In this document: one piece after another, positions 16,637 through 24,333 of the stretch
Position numbering within the stretch: the stretch's first letter is position 1
Layout: every line of letters begins with the position of its first letter
Source: JBBDWK01 sp040902885
Lineage (GTDB): Bacteria > Acidobacteriota > Terriglobia > Bryobacterales > Bryobacteraceae
Length of the DNA stretch: 32,252 bases
NCBI GenBank assembly: GCA_040902885.1
Contig: JBBDWK010000043.1
Span: forward strand, 1 to 32,252
Direction: 5' to 3'
Position numbers and translations under genes: made by a program
Notes under the pieces: model-generated
The model's database searches: none
Told to the model about the DNA's origin: nothing
What the model saw: the letters and a program-made list of their open reading frames with translations, nothing else

Positions 16637-17835
16637 TTCGGCCGGTTCCTCCCATAGCGCTCGTGCGCGGCGACGAACTCGCCGGTGGTGATCGCCGCGC
16701 CCATGGAGATCTCGCCGCCCAGAACGGTCGCGGCCACGATCTCGGCGAACTTCCGGGCTTTGCCCGTGCCGTGGCAGTCCATTACGCTTAACGCTTCTCG
16801 TTGCGTGGGAAGGCCCGTGCCGCCGCCCACAGTGGCGACCTCGAGCGCGGGCAGGGTTGTGCTTACGAACAGACCTTCCTGCTGCAACTCGAAATAGGTG
16901 ATGGCGCAGGCGGCGTTGACCACATTGGCGACGTCCTGGCCCGTCGCGATAAAGATGGCCGTGAGACCGTTGGCGCAGTGCGCGTTGTAGCCGATGGCGT
17001 TGGCCTGCAAGTGGCCGATGAGCGTGGAGTGCCAGACGCGGAACAACTGATCGGCCGTGCAGTGCAGATACATCTTCAGCACATCGTGAGCGATCAGGGC
17101 GCCGGCCGTCACGCGCTTCCCTTTGCCGCGCGTCAGCAGGAAGCCGGAGGGCCGCTTTTCCGAGCACATGCCGCTGAAGATGAAATAACTCTGAATAGGG
17201 AAATTGCTCTTCACCCACTGGCAGGCGGCCTCGGTGGCCTTCACCAGCAGGTTCATGCCCTGCGCGTCGGCCGTGTGGTAGCCGAAGTTGGCCAGCACCT
17301 GGCGTCCCACCTGATAGCACTTGAGGCTGGTGAGCTTGCCGTGACGGGTGGTGGCGTTCGCCGCCGCGCTCAGGCACTCCATCTGCCGCGGCAGCCATTC
17401 CGAGAATGCCGCCGCGCTCGATACATCTTCAAAGAAAAATGTCGGAGCGATCTGGTTTTCGTCCGCGAGAAGCGCCGTTTGCACGCCGCCCGATTTGGTG
17501 AGCGCCACCATGCCGCGCTCGTAACTGCGGATGAGCGCGCCCTCGCTGGTTGCCATGGGAACGTAGAACAGGCCCTTGGCGTACTCGCCATGCACCAGCA
17601 CGGGACCGGCCACGCCCATGGGCACCTGAGCCACGCCGATGGGGTTCTCGATGTTTCCCCGCATCTGCTCCGGATCGAAAGAATAGCTGCCGATGTGGTC
17701 GAGCGTGGCGCCGGTCTTGCGCTCCACCCACGCCCGCCGCCGCATGACACGCTCGGCATCGTAGCCCTGATCCTTCAACCGGGGAAGCAGGTCCCCTGGG
17801 CCCATCTCGAGATTTCCCGTTCCGGGCAGCGCCAT
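16633..17835 (-). CDS. Class I HMG-CoA reductase homologue in a ketosynthase operon
   Basis: 400 residues from ATG 17833-17835, overlapping the preceding TAA by one base (TAATG). Class I signatures are clear: ENPIGVAQVPMGVAGP (63-78), VPMATSEGALI with E98, DAQGMN with D190, SGMCSEKRPSG with K227, GRGK-like RGKGKRVTAGALI, GHLQANAIGYNAHCAN, VATVGGGTGLPTQ and the C-terminal GEFVAAHER with H391. These four catalytic positions (Glu, Lys, Asp, His) are kept, while the usual DKK next to the lysine reads EKR. Bona fide enzymes reduce HMG-CoA to mevalonate with NADPH. No mevalonate-pathway gene is nearby, and the neighbours are ACP, ketosynthases and FabG, so this protein may instead reduce an acyl thioester to an alcohol or aldehyde. 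That substrate is speculation. Confidence 0.85.
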   Translation of the reverse strand: MALPGTGNLEMGPGDLLPRLKDQGYDAERVMRRRAWVERKTGATLDHIGSYSFDPEQMRGNIENPIGVAQVPMGVAGPVLVHGEYAKGLFYVPMATSEGALIRSYERGMVALTKSGGVQTALLADENQIAPTFFFEDVSSAAAFSEWLPRQMECLSAAANATTRHGKLTSLKCYQVGRQVLANFGYHTADAQGMNLLVKATEAACQWVKSNFPIQSYFIFSGMCSEKRPSGFLLTRGKGKRVTAGALIAHDVLKMYLHCTADQLFRVWHSTLIGHLQANAIGYNAHCANGLTAIFIATGQDVANVVNAACAITYFELQQEGLFVSTTLPALEVATVGGGTGLPTQREALSVMDCHGTGKARKFAEIVAATVLGGEISMGAAITTGEFVAAHERYGRNRPK

Positions 17836-18122
17836 TACTTGCCTTCTGTGAACTTCTGTCCCGCGGTCTTGCACTCCTCCATCAACATTGCACCCTTTTC
17901 CATCCAGACCGCGGCCACCGCTTCGGCCTTCTTCCTGGCGCCCTCTCCGGCATCGGAGGGGATGGTGAAGAGGGTTTTCATCTCGTCCATCATCCTGCCC
18001 ATGCTCTCCTGCGGGGACTTCATCATCTCGAAGCTCTTGTAAGCCATCCCCAGCGAGATGGCAAACGTATCCTGCACGAAGCCGGGAAGTATCTTTCGAT
18101 CGTATTCTTGTGGCTCAGACAT
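17835..18122 (-). CDS. Small conserved-operon protein of unknown function
   Basis: 95 residues from ATG 18120-18122, overlapping the end of the ketosynthase-like gene by 8 nt and the HMG-CoA-reductase-like start by 1 nt, which supports real translation. The sequence is helical and soluble, rich in Met, Lys and Glu, with no signal peptide, cysteine pattern or transmembrane segment (SLGMAYKSFEMMKSPQESM; KKAEAVAAVWMEKGAMLMEE). The amphipathic helical character is loosely phasin-like, but I see no firm family match. Sitting between a ketosynthase-like subunit and a reductase, it may be an adaptor or structural subunit of the complex. Its function is unknown. Confidence 0.7.
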   Translation of the reverse strand: MSEPQEYDRKILPGFVQDTFAISLGMAYKSFEMMKSPQESMGRMMDEMKTLFTIPSDAGEGARKKAEAVAAVWMEKGAMLMEECKTAGQKFTEGK

Positions 18123-19320
18123 ACCGTTTCAAAACCAGGGCTGCATTATTTCCATCGCACCCGAACGCGTTGACCAGCACATGGCCGCCCTCGAACGGAC
18201 GAGGCTCGGCCGAGAGGCTAAGCCCGTTGGAGGCCGAACCCGAATGGACGGTGGGCGGAACCGTCCGGCGAAGGAGCGCCAAACCGCCCGCAAGCGCGCA
18301 GAACGCGCCCGATGCCCCGAGCGATTCGCCAAGCGCCGCTTTCGGTGCGCAGACGGGAATGTCCGCCAGACGGCTTCCGAAGACGTTCTTGAGAGCGTGA
18401 GCCTCCATCTCGTCGCCCGCCCGGCTGCCGCTGGCGCTGGCGATGATGCAACCCACGTCCGAGGCCGGAACTCCCGCGGCATCGAGAGCCTCCTGGATGG
18501 CCAGAGTCGCCCCCTCGGCCCGCACCCGGAAGCGGGTAGTGCTGTGCGCATCGTGCGCCGAACCGAATCCGGAAATTTCCATCAGCGGTTGAACACCGCG
18601 CGTTTTCGCGGTCTCCAGCGTCTCGAGCATCCAGAACGCCGCGCCTTCGCCGAGCACCGCGCCGTCGCGGTCTTCGGCGAACGGGCGCGCCATGCCGGAC
18701 TCCGACGCCGCGCCCATCTTTCGAAATCCGAGGAACGACTCCTCGCAGAGTTCCTCCACGCCGCCCGCCAGCAGGGCCTGCGCGCGGCCGAAGCGCAGAA
18801 ACTCCGCCGCGTAATGGATGGCGTACAAACCGGAAGCGAGGCCGGCGCATATGGTCGAGTTCACGCCGCGCAGCTTATGCTTGATGGCCGCCTGGCCCGC
18901 CGGCGAATTGATCACCGTGTTCGGAAACTCCATGGGATTGACGTAGGTGGGACCGTCCGTCAACCCGCTCCAGTCGAAGGAAGCGATGCTGTGAACACTG
19001 CCGAACATGGTGCCGCAGACGAGTCCCATCTCGGGGTCGCCCTCCGCGCTCTCCTGCTGGGAACGGCCGGCGGAGCACAACGCCATGTGAGCGGCCACGC
19101 AGACCAGACGCGCGCTGCGGTCCAGCACGCGCAGTCCCTTCGGGCCCAGCCACTGCTGCGGGGCGAACCCGCGCACCTCGCCGGCGATGGCTCCAGCGCC
19201 GAAAAGCTCGCTGGGACCGATGCCGGAGCATCCGGAGAAGAGCTTTTGCTCAAACTCGTCGATGCCCGCGCCGATGGGCGACACCACTCCGACGCCGGTG
19301 ACCACCACGCGGGCGCTCAT
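18115..19320 (-). CDS. Ketosynthase-like partner subunit (chain-length-factor-like) without active-site histidines
   Basis: 401 residues from ATG 19318-19320, overlapping the ketosynthase stop as ATGA. The thiolase fold of beta-ketoacyl synthases runs throughout (VVVTGVGVVSPIGAG, GLVCGTMFGS, QALLAGGVEE, DGAVLGEGAAF). The nucleophile position keeps a Cys (STICAGLASG, C158). The first His region reads IIASASGS instead of ISAHGTGT (His to Ser295), and the second reads ALGESLGA instead of MLGHTMGA (His to Glu332). Condensation needs both histidines, so this subunit should not be a normal condensing enzyme. A catalytically reduced second ketosynthase directly behind an intact one is the arrangement of KS/CLF heterodimers in type II polyketide and aryl-polyene-like systems, where it sets chain length. 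Confidence 0.85.
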   Translation of the reverse strand: MSARVVVTGVGVVSPIGAGIDEFEQKLFSGCSGIGPSELFGAGAIAGEVRGFAPQQWLGPKGLRVLDRSARLVCVAAHMALCSAGRSQQESAEGDPEMGLVCGTMFGSVHSIASFDWSGLTDGPTYVNPMEFPNTVINSPAGQAAIKHKLRGVNSTICAGLASGLYAIHYAAEFLRFGRAQALLAGGVEELCEESFLGFRKMGAASESGMARPFAEDRDGAVLGEGAAFWMLETLETAKTRGVQPLMEISGFGSAHDAHSTTRFRVRAEGATLAIQEALDAAGVPASDVGCIIASASGSRAGDEMEAHALKNVFGSRLADIPVCAPKAALGESLGASGAFCALAGGLALLRRTVPPTVHSGSASNGLSLSAEPRPFEGGHVLVNAFGCDGNNAALVLKRYV

Positions 19321-20543
19321 GCGACGCTTCCTTCCACGCGCGCCAGGCAGAGCGAAGCGTTGTTGCCGCCGAACGCATAGGCGTTGTTGAGAGCCACGCG
19401 CGGGCTGGTGCGGCGGGCCCGGTTGGGCACGTAGTCGAGGTCGCACTCCGGGTCGCGCTCCTCGTAATTGATCGTGGGCGGAATCACGCCGGTGTCGAGC
19501 GCCAGCGAGCAGGCCGCGGCTTCGATCGCGCTGGCCGCGCCCATGGTATGCCCCAGCATGGATTTGATGGAACTCATGGGAACGGTGCCCGCGCGGTCGC
19601 CGAAAAGCGTGCGCACGGCGATGGATTCGACACGGTCGTTGGTGGGAGTGCCCGTGCCGTGGGCGCTGATGTAATCCACGTCTTGTACGGTCAGGCCGCT
19701 GTCGCGGAGAGCCATCGCCATGGCCCGTATGGCGCCGTCGCCTTGGGGATGCGCGGCGGTCATGTGGTGCGAGTCGCAGCTCACGCCGTAGCCCAGAACC
19801 TCGGCGTACACTTTAGCGCCCCGGGCCAGCGCTGCGTCGAGCGGTTCCAGAATCAGCACCGCCGCGCCCTCGCCCGGGACCATGCCTTTGCGGTTCTTGT
19901 CGAAGGGCTGGCACCGCTCGGGTGCGATCGCGCCGAGCCGCGCAAATCCCATGTAGGTGATGCGCGAGAAGGCGTCCGCCCCACCCGCAAGCATCAGATC
20001 GGCGCGACCGGATCGAATGAGATCGAAGCCGTATCCGATGGCGTAGTTGCCCGCCGCGCAAGCGGTCGGAATCATCAGGCACGGCCCGTTCAACTCGAAC
20101 TCGATGGCGATGTTGCTTGGAATCACGTTGCAGGGATACTTCGACACCACGTCGCCGGCGATCGCATCGAGGCCCTCGGCCTTGCGAATGTCATTGTAAC
20201 GCTCCACCTGCCTGGGCTCGCCTGAAGTGGTTCCCATGGAGACGCCCACCCGCCCGCGTCCGTACGCGGAGAGGTCTATGCCGGAATCCTCGATGGCCAT
20301 GCGCGCCGCCGCCACCGCCAACTGCGACCCGCGCCCCATCTCGCCGGCTGGCCGTTTCCGGATGAACTCTTCGGGCTCGAAGTCCCGCACCTCCGCCCCG
20401 AGGTGCACGGGAAACGGCGAACTGTCGAACGACGAGACCGGAGCGATGCCCGATTTGCCGGCGAGCAGGTTCTCCCAGAAGACGCCTTTCCCGGACCCGA
20501 TCGGAGTGATCAGGCCCAGGCCGGTGATTGCCACGCGTTTCAT
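19317..20543 (-). CDS. 3-oxoacyl-[ACP] synthase II-like ketosynthase (FabF-type)
   Basis: 408 residues from ATG 20541-20543, eight bases after the ACP stop. The catalytic triad is intact: C162 in PTACAAGNYAIG, H295 in ISAHGTGTPTND and H332 in SSIKSMLGHTMGA with K327. The start VAITGLGLITPIG and the end ALNNAYAFGGNNASL are typical FabF/KAS II sequences. The enzyme condenses malonyl-ACP with an acyl primer to elongate the chain. Sequence alone does not tell whether it makes fatty acids or a polyketide. Its pairing with the histidine-less homologue just downstream, and a dedicated ACP just upstream, point to a secondary lipid or polyketide type II system rather than the housekeeping FabF. Confidence 0.9.
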   Translation of the reverse strand: MKRVAITGLGLITPIGSGKGVFWENLLAGKSGIAPVSSFDSSPFPVHLGAEVRDFEPEEFIRKRPAGEMGRGSQLAVAAARMAIEDSGIDLSAYGRGRVGVSMGTTSGEPRQVERYNDIRKAEGLDAIAGDVVSKYPCNVIPSNIAIEFELNGPCLMIPTACAAGNYAIGYGFDLIRSGRADLMLAGGADAFSRITYMGFARLGAIAPERCQPFDKNRKGMVPGEGAAVLILEPLDAALARGAKVYAEVLGYGVSCDSHHMTAAHPQGDGAIRAMAMALRDSGLTVQDVDYISAHGTGTPTNDRVESIAVRTLFGDRAGTVPMSSIKSMLGHTMGAASAIEAAACSLALDTGVIPPTINYEERDPECDLDYVPNRARRTSPRVALNNAYAFGGNNASLCLARVEGSVA

Positions 20544-20551
20544 GTCGCCGT

Positions 20552-20824
20552 CTACGAGCCGGCTGCGGTGGAGATGTAGCGTTGAACGACGGTCACCGTG
20601 TCGTCCACGTTTTTGATCTTGCCGAATTCTTCTTCCGGGATGTTGATCTTGTACTTTTTGTCCACGGCCACCATGACTTCCATGGCCATGAGCGAATCCA
20701 CTCCAAGCTCGTCCACAAAGAGGGCAGTGTCGGTGATCTCGTCTTCACTGCGCTCGGTGACCTCCGCCACCAGGCGCTTTACTTCCCGCCGAATATCTTC
20801 CGTTGTAATTTGTCCGTTTTCCAT
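20552..20824 (-). CDS. Acyl carrier protein
   Basis: 90 residues from ATG 20822-20824 with a GGTGGAG site upstream. The phosphopantetheine attachment motif is ELGVDSLMAMEV with Ser44. The acidic helix II and the KYKINIPEEEFGKIKNVDDTV segment are standard for ACPs. A slightly long N-terminus (about ten residues before the first helix) distinguishes it from the usual AcpP. Directly followed by the ketosynthase pair (8-base gap), it should carry the growing chain for the enzymes of this operon. It lies 12 bases behind the patatin gene. Confidence 0.92.
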   Translation of the reverse strand: MENGQITTEDIRREVKRLVAEVTERSEDEITDTALFVDELGVDSLMAMEVMVAVDKKYKINIPEEEFGKIKNVDDTVTVVQRYISTAAGS

Positions 20825-20836
20825 TGAGCTCCACCT

Positions 20837-22648
20837 TCAGTTCCTTACAACTTCCGCCGCCACCGGTCCCGCGATCCATCCCCTCGCCCGGTCGTATCCA
20901 GCCAGGATCGTCGAAATATTCTCTTCAGCCACCTTCCTGCCCGATTCCATGATGTTGTTGCAATTGGCGAAGTCTAGCATGGAAATGCTTCCGAGTTTGG
21001 GCGTGATCACGATGTCCGCGGACTCCTCGCAGCGGGCCTGGCCGATCTCGTGGCCGGTGACGCGCATGCAACGCAGCATCACATCGAACATGTTCATCGG
21101 ATAGCGCGTGCTCATGGTCTGGGATTCGAGACGCGCCATGGCGTTCACGGCGATCGCGTAGCGGCAGCCCATGCGTCTTACCAGATTCACCGGCACTGGG
21201 TCCATGATGCCCGCGTCGACCAGCAGGTGCGGGCCGCGCGCGAACGGGGGCAGCAACCCGGGCAGCGCGATGGACGCGCGAACTGCATCAACCAGAGTTC
21301 CATCCACAATGGTGAACTCCTTGCCGGTCTTGATATCCACGGCGTTCGCCCAGTAGGGGATCTCGGTCTGATTCACCGTGCGCGATCCAAAGTAACTTCC
21401 AAACACTTTTCGCGCGACTATTTCGTTGACCAGGCAGAAGCGCCAGAGACGCCACTCGACGAATCGTCTCGTCCGAGTGGACCAGTAGCAGGCGATTTCT
21501 CGCAACTCGGAGATGCCGACACCGGAGGAACGCAGGGCGCCGATCACGCTGCCCATGGAGCAGCCGGAAATGACATCGATGGGAATGCCCGCGTTCTCGA
21601 TCACTTCGAGAACGCCGATGTGCGCCCATCCCCACGCGGCTCCTCCGCCCAGCGCGATGCCGACCTGCGTGCCGGAGATGAAGCGGGCGATCGAGTCCAC
21701 AGTGCGCCGGAAGCGTTCCGTAACCTCGCCATCCGCAAGCCAGGCCTTCTCGGATTCGGCAGCTTCCCAAATCAGTTGCCGGTTCCCCTTGAGCAAGGCC
21801 AGGTGCGGATCGAAGGAACTTGCGACGACGAAGGATCTTGAGCTGTCCTGCTCCTCTTCGGGAGCGAGGCGCGTCGGGCCTACCAAGTCGCCCCGATAGT
21901 CCGCGAATGCGCTCACGCAGCCTGCGATCGCGGCCGCTTTTGCACCCACCGGATTGAGCACTACGTTGGTATAGCGGTGCTTCCATTCGGTCAGCTCGCG
22001 CGCCACGGCGCCTCGAAAGCTGTCATCCGGAATGTCCACGGCGAGCCCGAGCGTCCAGGCTTTGGGACCGATCTTCCGCGGCTCGCCCGCCTGCCCCAGA
22101 ATCACAACCAGCGATTCCTGCTGCGTCTGCCGCGCCAGCGAACGGCATAACTCGGCGGCGAAACTGAAAGGCGCTTCCCAGCGGTTGTCGGCGCACACCA
22201 GAATCACCGGAGACTCGGCGGCCTTCGCGCCCTTGGTGACCGTATCGTGCAGGCGCTCGGCGACCACGCGCATCATGCCGCGCAGTATGGCCTCGCGCTG
22301 CGCGGGCAGGTGGACCATCGCCTCCTTGGGGAGGTAGATGACGTCCGCATCCACCACCACTTCCACGTCGGCCGAACACGCGCGGCCGGTGATGAAACTC
22401 AACTCTCCAAAGACGGCGGGGGGCTGGAGATAGGCCACCGTCTGGCGGCCCTCCAGCTTCTGAACGCGCACGGCGAGCCGCCCGGTGCGGAGGAAGTAGA
22501 CCGCCTGGCTGTACCCCCCCTGCCGCAAGATCGCTTCCCCGGCCTGAAATTTCGCCTCCCGGAACAGAGGGGCGATCTGCGCCAATTGATCCGCGGGAAC
22601 CTCGCGGAACATCGGAACCGAGGCCAGGAAGTCGGCGATATCGCTCAT
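20837..22648 (-). CDS. Cyclic-nucleotide-binding-domain patatin lipase (NTE/RssA-like)
   Basis: 603 residues from ATG 22646-22648, overlapping the upstream FG-GAP gene stop as ATGA. Residues 1-135 form a CNB/CAP-ED domain (VPMFREVPADQLAQIAPLF; GEAILRQGG; FGELSFITG in the phosphate-binding cassette). Residues about 145-260 are a linker region as in neuropathy-target-esterase homologues. The patatin domain follows: oxyanion loop GGGAAWG (334-340), nucleophile elbow GCSMG with S364, and catalytic Asp in VDAGIMDPVPV (D478). These enzymes hydrolyse phospholipid or lysophospholipid acyl esters. In this operon it could supply or remodel acyl chains, possibly gated by a nucleotide. The CNB cassette lacks the canonical RxA arginine (ITGRACSA has Arg before Ala-Cys), so nucleotide specificity is uncertain. 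Confidence 0.87.
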   Translation of the reverse strand: MSDIADFLASVPMFREVPADQLAQIAPLFREAKFQAGEAILRQGGYSQAVYFLRTGRLAVRVQKLEGRQTVAYLQPPAVFGELSFITGRACSADVEVVVDADVIYLPKEAMVHLPAQREAILRGMMRVVAERLHDTVTKGAKAAESPVILVCADNRWEAPFSFAAELCRSLARQTQQESLVVILGQAGEPRKIGPKAWTLGLAVDIPDDSFRGAVARELTEWKHRYTNVVLNPVGAKAAAIAGCVSAFADYRGDLVGPTRLAPEEEQDSSRSFVVASSFDPHLALLKGNRQLIWEAAESEKAWLADGEVTERFRRTVDSIARFISGTQVGIALGGGAAWGWAHIGVLEVIENAGIPIDVISGCSMGSVIGALRSSGVGISELREIACYWSTRTRRFVEWRLWRFCLVNEIVARKVFGSYFGSRTVNQTEIPYWANAVDIKTGKEFTIVDGTLVDAVRASIALPGLLPPFARGPHLLVDAGIMDPVPVNLVRRMGCRYAIAVNAMARLESQTMSTRYPMNMFDVMLRCMRVTGHEIGQARCEESADIVITPKLGSISMLDFANCNNIMESGRKVAEENISTILAGYDRARGWIAGPVAAEVVRN

Positions 22649-24333
22649 TTTTTGGCAGTCGAAGAATTCGCGGCCGCGGGGCCGGACTTCGACACTATGC
22701 CCTTCCCTTCTTCCACGGTGATGAACTGATTGGCCGCGATATTGGACAGTTTCTCTCGCGCGCCGCTCGGCCACTCGATCTCGAGCGCGGTTACCGTTGC
22801 GTCCTGCCCCAGACCGAACGTCAAGGCCAGATCGCTCTGGGAACAATAGCTGGAACCGCTGCGCACGGCGCTCCACTGCTTCCCGGAGGCACTTTGCAAC
22901 CGGACGACCGCGCCAATGCCGTTACGGTTGGACTTCGTGCCGACGGTTTTCACGCACAGCCACTTGTTGCGATTGCCGCCGTCGTTCCGGAACAGATAGG
23001 CGGGGCCATGGTTGGAAGTCAGGAGAATATCGAGGTCGCCGTCGCGATCGAAATCGGCGTGCGCCGCGCCGCGCGCCACAATGGGACGGTTGAAGGAAGC
23101 GCCCATCGAGGGTGTTGCGTTTTCGAACTTGCGCTTGCCCAGATTGCGGAACAAAAGCGGCGGCTCCTTGTACTGGACTTTGGGCTGCACGCGGGCGATC
23201 TCCTCTTCGATGTGGCCGTTGGCGGCGAAGATATCGATGTAGCCGTCCAGATCGTAATCGAAGAAGAAGACGCCGAAAGCCAGAGTGAGCAGGCTCGCGC
23301 GGCCGACGGTGGAGGAGGGCGCTTCATCCACGAAGAGGCCGGTGCCTTCGTTGTGATAGAGGCCGAGCATCTGGTTGGAGAAGTTGCCAACGATCAGGTG
23401 CGGGCGGCCGGAGCGGTCGTAGTCGGCCGCGTCGACGCCCATCGCGCCGCGCGCGATCCCGTCTTCGCCGAAGGCCACGCCCGCGATCATGCCCTCCTCG
23501 GTGAACGTTCCGTTCTTATTGTTGCGATATAGCTTGTTGGGCTGCGTGTCATTCGCCAGGAAGACATCCGGCCAGCCGTCCACGTTGTAGTCGAAGATGG
23601 TGATGCCGAGCGTCTTGCCGCTCTTCTCGACCATCTCCGCCTTCTCGGTCGCGTCTTCGAACTTGCCCGCGCCGAGGTTGCGGTACAGCTTGGACTGCGT
23701 GCCTTTGTAGGATTCGGGCGTGCAGTAGGATTTGGTCGCCCCGTCGAGCGAGCACCACAGATCGCCCTTCGCGGTCCATTGCACATAGTTGGCGACAATC
23801 AGGTCCGCCTTGCCGTCGCGGTCGTAGTCGAGCCATGCCGCGCTGGTGGCGAAGTTGGCGTTGTCGATCCCCGAAGTTTTGGTTACATCCCGGAACTTGC
23901 CGCCGCCCTCATTGTGGAAGAGGCGGTCGCCTTCGAGAGCCGTGATGTATACGTCGTCGCGGCCGTCGTTGTCGTAGTCCGCGACGCTGACACCCATGCC
24001 GTACATCTCCACGTCCAGCCCGCTGCCGGCCGTGATATTGGTGAACGTGCCGTTCTTGTTGTTGCGGTAGAGAGCATGCAGCGACTTCCGGCCTCGAGGC
24101 GTCCAGTCCTTGCTGTTGATCAGCAGAATGTCCTGCCAGCCGTCGCCGTCGGCATCGAGAAACGCTCCTCCCGAGCCCAGAGTCTCGGGAAGAAACTTCT
24201 TTCCGGCCCGTCCGCTATTGTGCGTGAACTTAATGCCGGCTTCCCCGGTCACGTCGGTAAACTGCACGCTGCCCGAGGGCAGCGTGGCAGCCAGCGCCGC
24301 CAATCCGGCGGAGAAAATCAAAATTCCTTTCAC
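22645..24333 (-). CDS. Secreted FG-GAP/VCBS beta-propeller protein with ASPIC/UnbV domain (CRTAC1-like)
   Basis: 562 residues from ATG 24331-24333, overlapping the cytochrome stop as ATGA. A signal peptide (ILIFSAGLAALAATLPSG) is followed by about seven FG-GAP/VCBS repeats with calcium-type loops: DADGDGWQD, DYDNDGRDD, DYDRDGKAD, DYNVDGWPD, DYDRSGRPH (degenerate), DYDLDGYID and DFDRDGDLD. The C-terminal ASPIC/UnbV domain is complete (GTKSNRNGIGAVVRL, SGSSYCSQSDLALTFGLG, EIEWPSGAREKL). Such proteins form an integrin-alpha-like propeller outside the cell, and their biochemical role in bacteria is unknown. It shares an operon with two related proteins and a multiheme cytochrome, suggesting joint export. 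No enzyme motif is visible. Confidence 0.88.
   Translation of the reverse strand: MKGILIFSAGLAALAATLPSGSVQFTDVTGEAGIKFTHNSGRAGKKFLPETLGSGGAFLDADGDGWQDILLINSKDWTPRGRKSLHALYRNNKNGTFTNITAGSGLDVEMYGMGVSVADYDNDGRDDVYITALEGDRLFHNEGGGKFRDVTKTSGIDNANFATSAAWLDYDRDGKADLIVANYVQWTAKGDLWCSLDGATKSYCTPESYKGTQSKLYRNLGAGKFEDATEKAEMVEKSGKTLGITIFDYNVDGWPDVFLANDTQPNKLYRNNKNGTFTEEGMIAGVAFGEDGIARGAMGVDAADYDRSGRPHLIVGNFSNQMLGLYHNEGTGLFVDEAPSSTVGRASLLTLAFGVFFFDYDLDGYIDIFAANGHIEEEIARVQPKVQYKEPPLLFRNLGKRKFENATPSMGASFNRPIVARGAAHADFDRDGDLDILLTSNHGPAYLFRNDGGNRNKWLCVKTVGTKSNRNGIGAVVRLQSASGKQWSAVRSGSSYCSQSDLALTFGLGQDATVTALEIEWPSGAREKLSNIAANQFITVEEGKGIVSKSGPAAANSSTAKK

Noticed and set aside
16633..17835. Assignment of the HMG-CoA-reductase homologue to a mevalonate pathway operon
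   Set aside because: No HMG-CoA synthase, kinase, decarboxylase or prenyl transferase gene is in the window, and the gene is overlapped by ketosynthase-system genes.
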